Below are positions 8,209 through 17,002 of a DNA stretch of 64,000 nt, in pieces. The position numbers were made by a program, and so were the translations under genes. Positions within the stretch are counted from its first letter, which is position 1. The number at the start of each line of letters is the position of its first letter. A model generated the notes under the pieces. That model had not been told where the DNA came from. It did not search any database and saw only the letters and a program-made list of their open reading frames with translations. This DNA is from Nocardia nova (GTDB lineage Bacteria; Actinomycetota; Actinomycetes; Mycobacteriales; Mycobacteriaceae), in the NCBI RefSeq assembly GCF_002933465.1, contig NZ_PSZE01000024.1, forward strand, positions 1-64,000, in the 5' to 3' direction.

Positions 8209-9237
8209 TTGGACACCGGGTGGATACTGGCTGCCGTGGGATGGATCGACACGCCGCTGACCGTGCAGTCCGTCATCGAGGAATGGCGCTGGGACATCTC
8301 GACCATCGTGGTGACCGCCGCGCTGGGGCTCGGCTACGGCCTGGCTCGCCGGCGCGCCGATCGGCGCGGTAGCGCGGAGTCGGCGGGACGCAGCTGGGCG
8401 TTCGGCGCGGTCGGCCTCGGAGTGTGGTTGCTGACCGGCATCAGCGTGATCGGTGTGTACTCCGGCACCCTCTTCTGGATGCGGGCACTGCAAATCCTGC
8501 TGCTGCTCTATGTGGTGCCGTTCGGCCTGGCGACCGGGCGCCCGCTGACCGTGGCGCGGGATTCGCTCGGCCCGGCCGGACGAGCGCGGATGGAACGTAT
8601 GCTGGCCTCGGCGCCGGCGCGGGTGGTGACCTATCCGCTGGTTTCCTCGATCGCCATCCTCGCCACTCCCTGGCTGCTGATACTGACCCCGTGGTACGAA
8701 GCCGTACTGCGGCACGGCCTGGTCGACGCGCTCACTCGTTTGCTGCTGGTGGCCGTCGGATTCCTGTACTTCTATTCGCGGCTGCAGACCGATCCGGTGC
8801 CGCACCGCTATTCGCAGGCCCTCTCGTTGCTGATCACGGTTTTCGAGTCACTGGCAGACGGGGTACTGGGATTGGTGCTGTGGTTCGGGCCGCTGGTCGC
8901 GGTGGACTACTACACCGAGGTGGGCCGGACGTGGGGCCCGGATCTGCGCATGGATCAGATCATCGGCGCGGGCATCATCTGGGTGCTCGGCGACGTGCTC
9001 GGCCTGCCCTACCTGCTGACGCTGATGCGGTCGTGGGCGGCCGACGAACGACGCAACGCCGAGCGGATGGATGCCGAACTCGACGCGACCGAAGAACGTT
9101 CGGCGGCACCGGCCGACGCGGCCGCGCGGGCCTCGTCCGCGCCCGCCGCGGCGACAACGGCGAGCGCGGAGGCGCCGGTCCAGAGCGGCCTGTGGTGGGA
9201 AAACGATCCCGTGCTGCGCGACCGCTTCCGGCGCTGA
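8209..9237 (+). CDS. Cytochrome c oxidase assembly protein, CtaG-like membrane protein
   Basis: About seven to eight hydrophobic helices with the caa3_CtaG pattern: GVYSGTLFWMRALQILLLLY (in halves around residues 85-105), TPWYEAVLRHGLVDALTRLLL and FLYFYSRLQTDPVPHRYSQA. The family is linked to copper delivery to the oxidase or to copper handling, which fits a place after a metal exporter, but the connection is inferred. The C-terminal 60 residues are Ala/Glu-rich and disordered. The frame opens with TTG 8209; GTG 8236 is an alternative start. Confidence 0.82.
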   Translation: MDTGWILAAVGWIDTPLTVQSVIEEWRWDISTIVVTAALGLGYGLARRRADRRGSAESAGRSWAFGAVGLGVWLLTGISVIGVYSGTLFWMRALQILLLLYVVPFGLATGRPLTVARDSLGPAGRARMERMLASAPARVVTYPLVSSIAILATPWLLILTPWYEAVLRHGLVDALTRLLLVAVGFLYFYSRLQTDPVPHRYSQALSLLITVFESLADGVLGLVLWFGPLVAVDYYTEVGRTWGPDLRMDQIIGAGIIWVLGDVLGLPYLLTLMRSWAADERRNAERMDAELDATEERSAAPADAAARASSAPAAATTASAEAPVQSGLWWENDPVLRDRFRR

Positions 9238-9307
9238 CGGATGCGCCCGTCCGGACGGTTGCCGCTTCCTGCCGCCGGCCGGGCTACTCCACCCGGATCT
9301 CGCGCGC

Positions 9308-10078
9308 TCAGATCTTGCGGATCACCGTGACGACCTTGCCCAGGATCTGGGCGTCGTTACCGTCGATCGGATCGAACAGCGGGTTGTGCGGGATCAGCCA
9401 TACTTGGTCGCCGGTGCGTTTGAACGTCTTGACCGTCGCCTCGCCCTCGATCATCGCGGCGACGATATCGCCGTTGTCGGCGACGTTCTGCTGGCGCACC
9501 ACCACCCAGTCACCGTCGCAGATCGCCGCCTCGACCATCGATTCGCCGACGACCTTCAGCAGGAACAGCGAACCCTCGCCGACCAGTTCGCGCGGCAGCG
9601 GGAACACGTCTTCGACGGCCTGTTCCGCGAGGATCGGCCCACCGGCGGCGATGCGGCCCAGCACCGGCACATAGGTGGGCGCCGGGGTCGCATCGGAGGT
9701 TTCGGTCGCCACCGCGCGCAGCACCGGCGCGGCGCCGGCCGCCCGCACGGCGGTCTCGTCCAGGCCGCGGACGTCGACCGCACGCGGACGGTTGGGATCG
9801 CGGCGCAGATACCCTTTGCGTTCGAGTGCCCGGAGTTGATGAGCGACCGATGAGGTGGAGGTGAGTCCGACCGCATCGCCGATCTCGCGGATGCTCGGGG
9901 GATAGCCGCGGTCGTTCACCGAGGTACGGATGACCTCGAGTACCTTGCGCTGGCGGACGGTGAGATCCGCTCCGTTGCCGGGGGTTTCGGTGTCACCGGC
10001 CGGCGCCGGGGCGCCCCCGGGGGAGACCGTGCCGCTTCCGGCCGCCTCCTCGTGTCCGACCACCGTACGTTCGCTCAC
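9308..10078 (-). CDS. lexA: LexA, SOS repressor
   Basis: 256 residues. After a disordered 38-residue actinobacterial extension comes the winged helix (residues about 40-105: LTVRQRKVLEVIRTSVNDRG, SIREIGDAVGLTSTSSVAHQ). Then the self-cleavage site GRIAAGGPI (Ala-Gly), the nucleophile in GESM (about Ser179) and the general base in TVKTF (about Lys216). RecA-stimulated cleavage releases SOS genes. An SOS box lies about 120 bp upstream, so autoregulation is expected. Confidence 0.97.
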   Translation of the reverse strand: MSERTVVGHEEAAGSGTVSPGGAPAPAGDTETPGNGADLTVRQRKVLEVIRTSVNDRGYPPSIREIGDAVGLTSTSSVAHQLRALERKGYLRRDPNRPRAVDVRGLDETAVRAAGAAPVLRAVATETSDATPAPTYVPVLGRIAAGGPILAEQAVEDVFPLPRELVGEGSLFLLKVVGESMVEAAICDGDWVVVRQQNVADNGDIVAAMIEGEATVKTFKRTGDQVWLIPHNPLFDPIDGNDAQILGKVVTVIRKI

Positions 10079-10198
10079 GCTCGCCGTCCTCCGTTCGTCT
10101 GTCTGCCGGGGCGTGTGTCTGCCGGGGCGTGTGTCTGCCGGGTTGTGCCGGCGCCGCCGGATCGCGTGTTTCGAATGTAGTCCGCCCGCGACCAGGTT

Positions 10199-10214
10199 TC
10201 AAACATCTGTTCGA
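10199..10214 (-). promoter_or_regulatory. SOS box of lexA, TCAAACATCTGTTCGA
   Basis: Matches the mycobacterial-type LexA box TCGAAC-N4-GTTCGA with one mismatch in the left half. It is the closer box to lexA (start 10078). Confidence 0.88.
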
Positions 10215-10262
10215 CGCATGTCGGCGTGGCTGGTGACATTGTCGGTCCGGCGTGGTAAGAAT

Positions 10263-10278
10263 TCGAACATCAGTTCGT
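10263..10278 (+). promoter_or_regulatory. SOS box of chiZ, TCGAACATCAGTTCGT
   Basis: One mismatch to TCGAAC-N4-GTTCGA, 88 bp before the chiZ ATG. Together with the box at 10199 it gives each divergent gene its own LexA site, centres 64 bp apart. Confidence 0.9.
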
Positions 10279-10365
10279 CGAACAGATGAGCGAATACGCC
10301 ACCACTCTCATATCCCTGTGATCCCTCGGCTCAGCATTCGTCACAGCATTCATGGAGGTCGTCAG

Positions 10366-10857
10366 ATGCGTACCGCGGTCGATGAATACAGCACGATCGG
10401 CCCCCGGACCGGTTCGGCCGGCGGTGCCCCCGTCCGCACCGTGCGGCCGGTCCGGCGCCACGGCCGGGCCGACCTTTGGCGTCCCCGCGGCCGGTATCGC
10501 CCGCACGCCGTGGCGGGCTACGACCGAGTGCCGGCCGCCGCGCCGGCCCGCGGGCCGCATCCGCTCCGGCGGGTGGAACAGGCGCGGATTCGGCTCGCGA
10601 CTCTCGCGGTGACCGCCCTGCTGACCGCGGCGGCGGTCTGCGGGCTGATGGGGGTGGCACAGCTGCGCGATGCGGGTGCCCCGGCGTCCACGCAGACCGT
10701 CCAGGTGCAGCCAGGGGAGTCGCTGTCCGACCTCGCGCGGCGGGTGGCGCCGGGCGATCCGGTGCGCGACACGGTGGCTCGCATCGTGGAACTGAACGGA
10801 TTACGCGGCGCCGAGGTGGCCGCCGGACGCACTCTCGTGGTTCCGGCATCACGATAA
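10366..10857 (+). CDS. chiZ: ChiZ-like LysM protein, SOS-induced cell-division inhibitor
   Basis: 163 residues. A basic disordered N-terminus is followed by one membrane helix (LATLAVTALLTAAAVCGLMG, about 77-96) and an extracytoplasmic LysM domain (about 107-160, VQPGESLSDLARRVAPGD) for peptidoglycan binding. The start is fixed by GGAGG at 10354-10358 before ATG 10366. The layout equals M. tuberculosis Rv2719c (ChiZ), which diverges from lexA and blocks FtsZ-ring/septal function during DNA damage. The SOS box upstream supports the same control here. Function is by homology and position. Confidence 0.88.
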   Translation: MRTAVDEYSTIGPRTGSAGGAPVRTVRPVRRHGRADLWRPRGRYRPHAVAGYDRVPAAAPARGPHPLRRVEQARIRLATLAVTALLTAAAVCGLMGVAQLRDAGAPASTQTVQVQPGESLSDLARRVAPGDPVRDTVARIVELNGLRGAEVAAGRTLVVPASR

Positions 10858-10942
10858 ACCGTGGTCGCGGGCCTGAACGAGGTGATGACCTACGTCAGCA
10901 CTCTGGCGGCGAAGCCGGCGGTGCCCGGAGTGCGCACCCGGT

Positions 10943-11218
10943 GTGTTCGCGCCGACCACCGGATCGGCGGAGGTCGACGGTCGCACGGTGACGCTGCGCA
11001 CCCCGTTGCCCGACTTCAACTGGGCCGACCGCGACCCTCGCTGGACCTACACCACCGGCGATCTGGTGCCGTGCTACGAACGGGTGCAGGCCACTCCGCT
11101 GCTGGCCCGCCAGGTGCTGTCGGTGCCGTTCGCTGGTGATCTCGCCGCCGGACGATTGCTGAATCGCCTGCCGGATCTGCTCACCGACCTGGCGGGTCAG
11201 TGGCAACTGATGGCGTGA
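10943..11218 (+). CDS. Short hypothetical protein, possibly the remnant of a larger gene
   Basis: 91 residues from GTG 10943, with a protein-like composition (RWTYTTGDLVPCYERVQATP, LLNRLPDLLTDLAGQWQL) that I do not recognise. Another frame is open from 10861 (MTYVSTLAAKPAVPGV) and overlaps it, so the gene could have an earlier start in the +1 frame joined by a frameshift near 10940. No membrane or signal segment. It lies between chiZ and nrdR, where M. tuberculosis has no gene. Confidence 0.45.
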   Translation: MFAPTTGSAEVDGRTVTLRTPLPDFNWADRDPRWTYTTGDLVPCYERVQATPLLARQVLSVPFAGDLAAGRLLNRLPDLLTDLAGQWQLMA

Positions 11219-11378
11219 GCTATCCCGGTCGCGGGTCCGCATGGGCCGGGGCGAACCCTGTCCGGGTATTCTGAAAGACGCTCAGGACATACGTGGTGAG
11301 TGCGGCTGTATCGGCGGAACAAGGTCGAGGGCAGGCAGCTCGTCGCGAACCGACGCAGGCATCGACGAAGGATCCCGG

Positions 11379-11855
11379 ATGCATTGCCCGTACTGTCGGC
11401 ACCCGGATTCGCGGGTGGTCGACTCGCGTGAGGCCGAGGAAGGCAGCGCGATCAGGCGCCGCCGCGCGTGTCCGCAGTGCGGTCGCCGCTTCACCACGGT
11501 CGAGACCGCGATCCTCTCGGTGGTCAAACGCAGCGGTGTCACCGAACCGTTCAGCCGCGAGAAGGTGATCCGTGGCGTCCGCCGCGCCTGTCAGGGGCGT
11601 GAGGTCGACGACGATGCCCTGAACCTGCTCGCCCAGCAGGTCGAGGATGCGGTGCGGGCGAAGGGCTCTCCGGAGGTGCCGAGCCACGAGGTCGGTCTGG
11701 CCATCCTCGGGCCGTTGCGCGATCTCGACGAGGTCGCCTATCTGCGTTTCGCGTCGGTCTACCGGTCCTTCAGCTCCGCCGACGATTTCGAACGTGAGAT
11801 CGCCGATCTGCGCCGCCATCGCGCCGAACGATCGGTGACCGCCGGCGCCGACTGA
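11379..11855 (+). CDS. nrdR: NrdR, ribonucleotide reductase repressor
   Basis: 158 residues. N-terminal zinc ribbon with CPYC (residues 3-6) and CPQC (31-34), and an ATP-cone domain (about 46-136, VVKRSGVTEPFSREKVIRGV). It senses ATP/dATP and represses nrd genes. The start is ATG 11379 with GAAGGA eight bases before; the longer upstream frame is rejected because the zinc ribbon begins at Met1. Its position after lexA-chiZ is conserved in mycobacteria. It ends where the convergent hrpA gene ends. Confidence 0.96.
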   Translation: MHCPYCRHPDSRVVDSREAEEGSAIRRRRACPQCGRRFTTVETAILSVVKRSGVTEPFSREKVIRGVRRACQGREVDDDALNLLAQQVEDAVRAKGSPEVPSHEVGLAILGPLRDLDEVAYLRFASVYRSFSSADDFEREIADLRRHRAERSVTAGAD

Positions 11856-14800
11856 TCAGCGGGGCCGGGCGCCAGGAGGCGCCGCGCCGATGCTGTCGAT
11901 GGCCTTGACGATTCGCTTGGCGGACACCGGATACGGCGTCCCCAGCTGCTGGGCGAACAGGCTCACCCGCAGTTCCTCGATCATCCACCAGATCTCGGTG
12001 ACGTCGGCGGCCGTGCGACGGGCCTCCGGGAGGCGATCGAGCAATCGCGCGTAGGCGGTGTGCACCCGGTCCAGTTCAGCCGCGCCGTGGCGATCGCGAT
12101 CGGCCGAGGCCGGCAACGCGAGCAGACGTGCCTCGGCGGCGTGCAGATACCGCGGAATCTCGCGCAGCCGGGCACTGCCGAATTCGCTGACGAAACCGGC
12201 GAAGACCAGGTCGTCGAGCTGCCCGGCCACATCGTCGGCGATATCGCGATCGGCGGTATCGGCCAAGGCGGTGCGCACCCGGTGCGCGGCCGCCAGCACC
12301 GGAACCACCAGCGCGAGAATGCGCGCGACCGCACCGGCGAACTCCGGTCGAACCTGCTCGACCAGCCGAGTGAACTGCTCCGGGCTGCGCACCGGGCCAC
12401 CGTGTGCGGCGATCAGTTCGTCGGCGGCGCAGGCGCGGCAGTCGTCGAGCAGCGCGTCCATCGATCCGTACGGGTTCTGGCTCAACGCGAGGCGATCGGC
12501 GGCCGAGAGCCCCGAGGTGATCGAGCGTTGTGCGGCCGGCATCTCGCGCAGTAGCAGCGCCCGGGTGCCGGTGCGCATCGCGGCACGCTGTGCCGTCGGC
12601 GAGGACAACACTCGCACCGCCACACCGTCTCCCTCGCGGACCAGCGCGGGATAACCGGTGATGGTCTGGCCGCCGACCTCACGCCGAACGGTCTGCGGCA
12701 CGGTGCCCAGCGTCTGCGCCGTCCACACCGTCGCCGGCGCTTTCTCGGCCGCACTCGTCGCCTTCGCGACGGACTGCGAAATCTGCTGGGCGAGTTGAGT
12801 TTTCAAGGCGGCAAGGCTCTTGCCGCGGGCGAGGTGCGCGCCGTCAGGCCCGACGACGGCGAACGTCATCCGCAAATGATCGGGCAGAGCGGCGGGGTCG
12901 AGGTCGGCCGGTGCGATCGCGGTCGACGCCAGAGCTGACAATTCGCGGGCCAGTCCGGTGCGCAGCGGTTCCGCGCGCGGAGTCAGCCGCGCCAACGCGG
13001 CCTTCGCGAAGTCCGGCGCGGGAACGACACTGCGGCGCAGTTGTTTCGGCAAGGTCTTGATCAGTGCGGCGGCGAGTTCCTCGCGCATGCCGGGAACCAG
13101 CCAGTCGAAGCCCACGGCACGCACATGGGCGAGCTGGGCGACCGGTATGTGCACGGTCACGCCGTCGTCGGCCTGTCCCGGCTCGAACTGGTAGGTGAGC
13201 GGGAAAGTCAGCTCGCCCTGCCGCCAGCTGTCCGGGTAGGCGGCCGGATCCAGCTGGGCCGCTTGCGCATTGACCACGGTGGCGGTCGAGAAGTCCAGCA
13301 GGTGCGGATCCGCGCGCTCGGCCTTGCGCCACCAGCTGTCGAAATGCCGGACCGACACCACGTCGGCGGGGATGCGCTGATCATAGAAATCGAACAGCAC
13401 CTGGTCGTCGACGAGGATGTCGCGCCGGCGCGCCCGATGCTCCAGATCGGCCACATCGTCGAGCAGTTCGCGGTTGCGGTGGAAGAACCGGTGCCGGGTC
13501 TGCCATTCGCCCTGGACCAGTGCGTGCCGGATGAACAGTTCCCGCGACAGCTGGGCATCGATGCGGCCGAAATCGACGCGGCGCTGGGTGACCAGCGCTA
13601 TGCCGTAGAGGGTGACCCGCTCGTAGGCCATCGCCGCGCCGCGCCGGGAGGACCAGTGCGGTTCGGAGTAGTTGCGTTTCACCAGATCGCCGGCGAGCCG
13701 TTCGGCCCATTCCGGCTCGATCCGCGCGGCCATCCGGCCCCACAGTCGAGAGGTTTCCACCAGCTCGGCCGCCATCACCCAGCGCGGCGGCTTCTTCGCC
13801 AGAGCCGAACCGGGGAAGATCATGAACTTCGCGCCGCGCGCACCGAGGAACTCCCGCGATTCGGCCTCGCGCACCCCGATATGCGACAGCATGCCCGCCA
13901 GCAGCGCGCGATGGATCGCGTCCCCGTCCCACGGCAGGGCTTCCGGATTCTGTTGCGGCGCGATCGATTCCGCGGCCGACCAGCCGAGGCTTTTCGTGAT
14001 GGTGCGCAGCTGCCCCTGCAGATCCTGCCATTCCCGGATGCGCAGATAGTGCAGGAACTCGTCGCGGCACAGTCGCCGGAACTGATTGGACGACAACGAT
14101 TTCCGCTGTCCGCGCAGATAGTCCCACAACCGTAGATAGGCGAGGAAGTCCGAGCCCTCGACGGTGAACCTGGCGTGTTTGGTGTCTGCGGCCTGCTGGA
14201 ATTCGGCCGGGCGTTCCCGCACGTCCTGGATCGACAGCGCCGCGACGATGACCAGCACCTCGGACAGGCAGCCGTTCGCCTCGGCGGCGACGAGCATGCG
14301 CGCCATTCGCGGATCGACCGGGAGTTGGGCCATCTGCCGTCCCACCGCGGTGAGTGCCAGCTCGTCCCCGCCCTCCGGCGCGCGCACGTGACCCCCGGTG
14401 GCGCCTTCGCGTCCGCGGCGCCGGCGCGCACCGCGAGCGGGCGCGGGCGCCTCGGCGGGGCGCCCGAGAGCACCGAGTTCCAGCAGCAACGCGATACCGT
14501 CGCGGATCGCCCGCCGGTCCGGCGCCTCGACGAACGGGAAGCTCTCGATGTCGCCGAGGCCCAGTGCGGTCATCTGCAGGATGACCGCGGCCAGGTTGGT
14601 GCGCAGAATCTCCGGTTCGGTGAACGCTGGGCGCGCCTCGAAGTCCTCCTCGGAGTAGAGCCGGATGCAGATACCGTCGGCCACGCGCCCGCAGCGCCCG
14701 GAACGCTGCCGTGCGGAGGCCTGGGAGATCGGCTCGATCGGCAGGCGCTGCACCTTGGTGCGCATCGAATAGCGGGAGATGCGCGCGGTGCCCGGATCCA

Positions 14801-15959
14801 CCACGTAGCGGATACCCGGCACGGTGAGCGAGGTCTCGGCGACATTGGTGGCCAGCACCACACGACGGCCGGTGTGCGGCTGGAACACTCGATGCTGTTC
14901 GGCCGCCGACAAGCGTGCGTACAGCGGAACGACCTCGGTGCGCGGCAGTTTCAGATCGCGCAGCGTGTCGGCGGTATCGCGGATCTCGCGCTCACCGGAC
15001 AGGAATACCAGCACGTCGCCGTCGCCCTCGGCGAGCAGTTCGCGGACCGCGTCACCGATGGCATCAGTCTGGTCGCGAGCGTTCTCGGCGCTGCCGCGCC
15101 CGCTCTGCCGGGCGCGACGCGGCGCCGGCTCCTCGTCGAAATCGTCCTCGTCGTCGGTGCCGGCCATCTCCGGAGCCAGCGGGCGATACCGGATTTCGAC
15201 CGGATAGGACCGTCCCGACACCTCGACGATCGGCGCGGGCTCCCCGGAGTCCGGATCGGCAAAATGACGGGCGAACAGTTCCGGGTCGATGGTCGCCGAG
15301 GTGATGATCACCTTGAGATCCGGACGTTTCGGCAACAGCGACCTCAGATAGCCGAGCAGGAAGTCGATATTGAGGCTGCGCTCGTGCGCCTCGTCGATGA
15401 TGATCGTGTCGTAGCGGCGCAGCAGGCGGTCGCGCTGAATCTCGGCCAGCAGGATGCCGTCGGTCATCAATTTGATCAGGGTGCGATCGGAGGCCTGATC
15501 GGTGAAGCGCACGGTGTAGCCGACCACGTCGCCGAGTTCGGTATCGAGTTCGGCGGCAATGCGTTCGGCCACGGTGCGGGCCGCCAGCCGCCGCGGCTGC
15601 GTGTGGCCGATGGTGCCGCGGATCCCGCGCCCGAGTTCGAGGCAGATCTTCGGGATCTGCGTGGTCTTCCCCGACCCCGTCTCACCAGCGATCACGACGA
15701 CCTGATGGGCGGCGATCGCCGCGGCGATATCGTCGCGATGGGCGGAGACCGGCAGTTGTTCCGGATAGCGAATCGCTGGGACCGCGCCGCGGCGGGTCTC
15801 GATACGAGCCTGCGCGGCGGCGATCTCACGCTCCAGCCGTTCGATCTCGCCGTCGTTTCCGTGTGCCTTGTCCAGCCGTCGGCGCAGCCGGTGTTCGTCG
15901 CGGAGGGAGAGGTCGGCCAGGCGAGCGCGCAGCTCGCGGGTGGTGGCAGTCGAGGTCAT
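11856..15959 (-). CDS. hrpA: HrpA, ATP-dependent DEAH-box RNA helicase
   Basis: 1367 residues, close to the family's usual ~1300. Motifs in order: I GETGSGKTTQIPK (~residue 93), Ia TQPRRLAA, II DEAHERSLNIDF (~190), III SATID, V ATNVAETSLTVPG, VI QRSGRCGRV. An acidic/basic insertion (about 260-295) separates the RecA lobes. HA2 and OB-fold regions follow, then a large DUF3418 C-terminal part typical of bacterial HrpA. It unwinds RNA and has been linked to mRNA processing and rescue of stalled ribosomes in E. coli. Single gene, convergent with nrdR. Confidence 0.95.
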   Translation of the reverse strand: MTSTATTRELRARLADLSLRDEHRLRRRLDKAHGNDGEIERLEREIAAAQARIETRRGAVPAIRYPEQLPVSAHRDDIAAAIAAHQVVVIAGETGSGKTTQIPKICLELGRGIRGTIGHTQPRRLAARTVAERIAAELDTELGDVVGYTVRFTDQASDRTLIKLMTDGILLAEIQRDRLLRRYDTIIIDEAHERSLNIDFLLGYLRSLLPKRPDLKVIITSATIDPELFARHFADPDSGEPAPIVEVSGRSYPVEIRYRPLAPEMAGTDDEDDFDEEPAPRRARQSGRGSAENARDQTDAIGDAVRELLAEGDGDVLVFLSGEREIRDTADTLRDLKLPRTEVVPLYARLSAAEQHRVFQPHTGRRVVLATNVAETSLTVPGIRYVVDPGTARISRYSMRTKVQRLPIEPISQASARQRSGRCGRVADGICIRLYSEEDFEARPAFTEPEILRTNLAAVILQMTALGLGDIESFPFVEAPDRRAIRDGIALLLELGALGRPAEAPAPARGARRRRGREGATGGHVRAPEGGDELALTAVGRQMAQLPVDPRMARMLVAAEANGCLSEVLVIVAALSIQDVRERPAEFQQAADTKHARFTVEGSDFLAYLRLWDYLRGQRKSLSSNQFRRLCRDEFLHYLRIREWQDLQGQLRTITKSLGWSAAESIAPQQNPEALPWDGDAIHRALLAGMLSHIGVREAESREFLGARGAKFMIFPGSALAKKPPRWVMAAELVETSRLWGRMAARIEPEWAERLAGDLVKRNYSEPHWSSRRGAAMAYERVTLYGIALVTQRRVDFGRIDAQLSRELFIRHALVQGEWQTRHRFFHRNRELLDDVADLEHRARRRDILVDDQVLFDFYDQRIPADVVSVRHFDSWWRKAERADPHLLDFSTATVVNAQAAQLDPAAYPDSWRQGELTFPLTYQFEPGQADDGVTVHIPVAQLAHVRAVGFDWLVPGMREELAAALIKTLPKQLRRSVVPAPDFAKAALARLTPRAEPLRTGLARELSALASTAIAPADLDPAALPDHLRMTFAVVGPDGAHLARGKSLAALKTQLAQQISQSVAKATSAAEKAPATVWTAQTLGTVPQTVRREVGGQTITGYPALVREGDGVAVRVLSSPTAQRAAMRTGTRALLLREMPAAQRSITSGLSAADRLALSQNPYGSMDALLDDCRACAADELIAAHGGPVRSPEQFTRLVEQVRPEFAGAVARILALVVPVLAAAHRVRTALADTADRDIADDVAGQLDDLVFAGFVSEFGSARLREIPRYLHAAEARLLALPASADRDRHGAAELDRVHTAYARLLDRLPEARRTAADVTEIWWMIEELRVSLFAQQLGTPYPVSAKRIVKAIDSIGAAPPGARPR

Positions 15960-16098
15960 TGCATCGACCAGCGTAGCGAAACCGGCCGTCCGGCCGGTTC
16001 CCGCGCTGGTCGGGGCCCCGGACGGTGAAGATAACCGGATCGTTGCTATCGGATGATCTTGGTTCCCTGGCGGGGGCCGGATATGTCACCATCGGGTC

Positions 16099-16287
16099 AT
16101 GACTGCTGTTTCCGGAACGCCGATGTGGGTCCGTGGACTGCGCGTGGTGTCGGTGCTGCTGGGCATCGCCGCTCTGGTCCGCGACGGGGTGCGCGCGGTC
16201 GCGACGACCGCGTCGAATACGCTGCGCCGGCCGGTGGCAGCGGAGCCCGCGACGAGGCAGCGTACGTCGCCGGTCGGCTCCGCTTAG
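16099..16287 (+). pseudogene. Fragment of a Pr6Pr-like membrane gene
   Basis: 62 codons. The first 28 residues (GTPMWVRGLRVVSVLLGI) align without gaps to the start of the next ORF (GTPVWIRILRIAFGVLGI); then the sequence becomes Arg/Thr/Ala-rich and stops. No ribosome-binding site is visible. Best read as a truncated duplicate of the neighbouring Pr6Pr gene, though a short one-helix peptide cannot be excluded. Confidence 0.55.
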
Positions 16288-16395
16288 ACCGAAAGACTTT
16301 CCGTCCCGCGGATTACGCCGACGGCAGGATGCTGCGGCCGGGGGCACCGAGGCTGAAATCGCCTGGCGGGCCGACCGGTATGCGAGGATCGTACG

Positions 16396-16876
16396 ATGAT
16401 CGCCCGCGCGGGAACGCCGGTGTGGATCCGGATCCTGCGGATCGCGTTCGGCGTGCTGGGAATTGTTGCGCTGCTGTGGATTCCGCTCCGCGCGGGGCAA
16501 TCGCCCGGATTCTCGATCGGCAACTACGTCAGCTACTTCACCATCGAATCCAATATCGCCGGTGTGCTGGTTCTGCTGATCGGCGGTCTGCTGGATCCGG
16601 CGCGGCGCTGGCAGGTGGTGCGCGGCGCGGCTGCGGGTCTCGGCGGCGCTTGTCGGCGGGTGGCTGATCTACCCGATCGTCTACTGCGGCTACAGCGTGA
16701 TCCGCGGTGAGATCGTGGACTGGTATCCGTATCCGTTTCTGGACCCGCGAGTGCAGGGGTACCCCTCGCTGCGGATCGGGATGGTGATGCTGGCCGCGGT
16801 GATCACGCTGCTGGCGATCGCGGTGGCGTGGCTGGGGTCGTTGCACCACCGTCGCGACGCCCCTGTTGCGGTCTGA
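16396..16876 (+). pseudogene. Pr6Pr family integral membrane protein, internally deleted and frameshifted
   Basis: Starts well: GAGGA before ATG 16396, then helix 1 (LRIAFGVLGIVALLW), NYVSYFTIESNIAGVLVLLI and LLDPARRWQVVRGAAA. At about 16625-16645 the Pr6Pr reading continues in another frame with VSAALVGGWLIYPIVYCGYS, WYPYPFLDPR and a final helix, ending at TGA 16876. The central helices normally found between these blocks (roughly 80-110 residues) are missing. The first frame would run to 16710 in Arg-rich nonsense. Function of intact members is unknown. Confidence 0.8.
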
Positions 16877-17002
16877 CCGCGCGGTTGCCGCTCGATTGCG
16901 CGGGTCGGACGCCCCCACCTCTCCAGGCGCCACACGGGTAGTCTGGCGGCGCGGGCGATCGGGTATGCCCATCGCCCCGGACGACGGGGAGAGGAGCCGA
17001 GC

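Noticed and set aside
10170..10181. TTTCGAATGTAG as a third SOS box
   Set aside because: Lacks the GTTCG right half and the 4-base spacing.
14175..16028. 617-codon open frame antisense to hrpA
   Set aside because: Shadow of hrpA third-position GC; Arg/Gly/Gln-rich, no motif, no ribosome-binding site.
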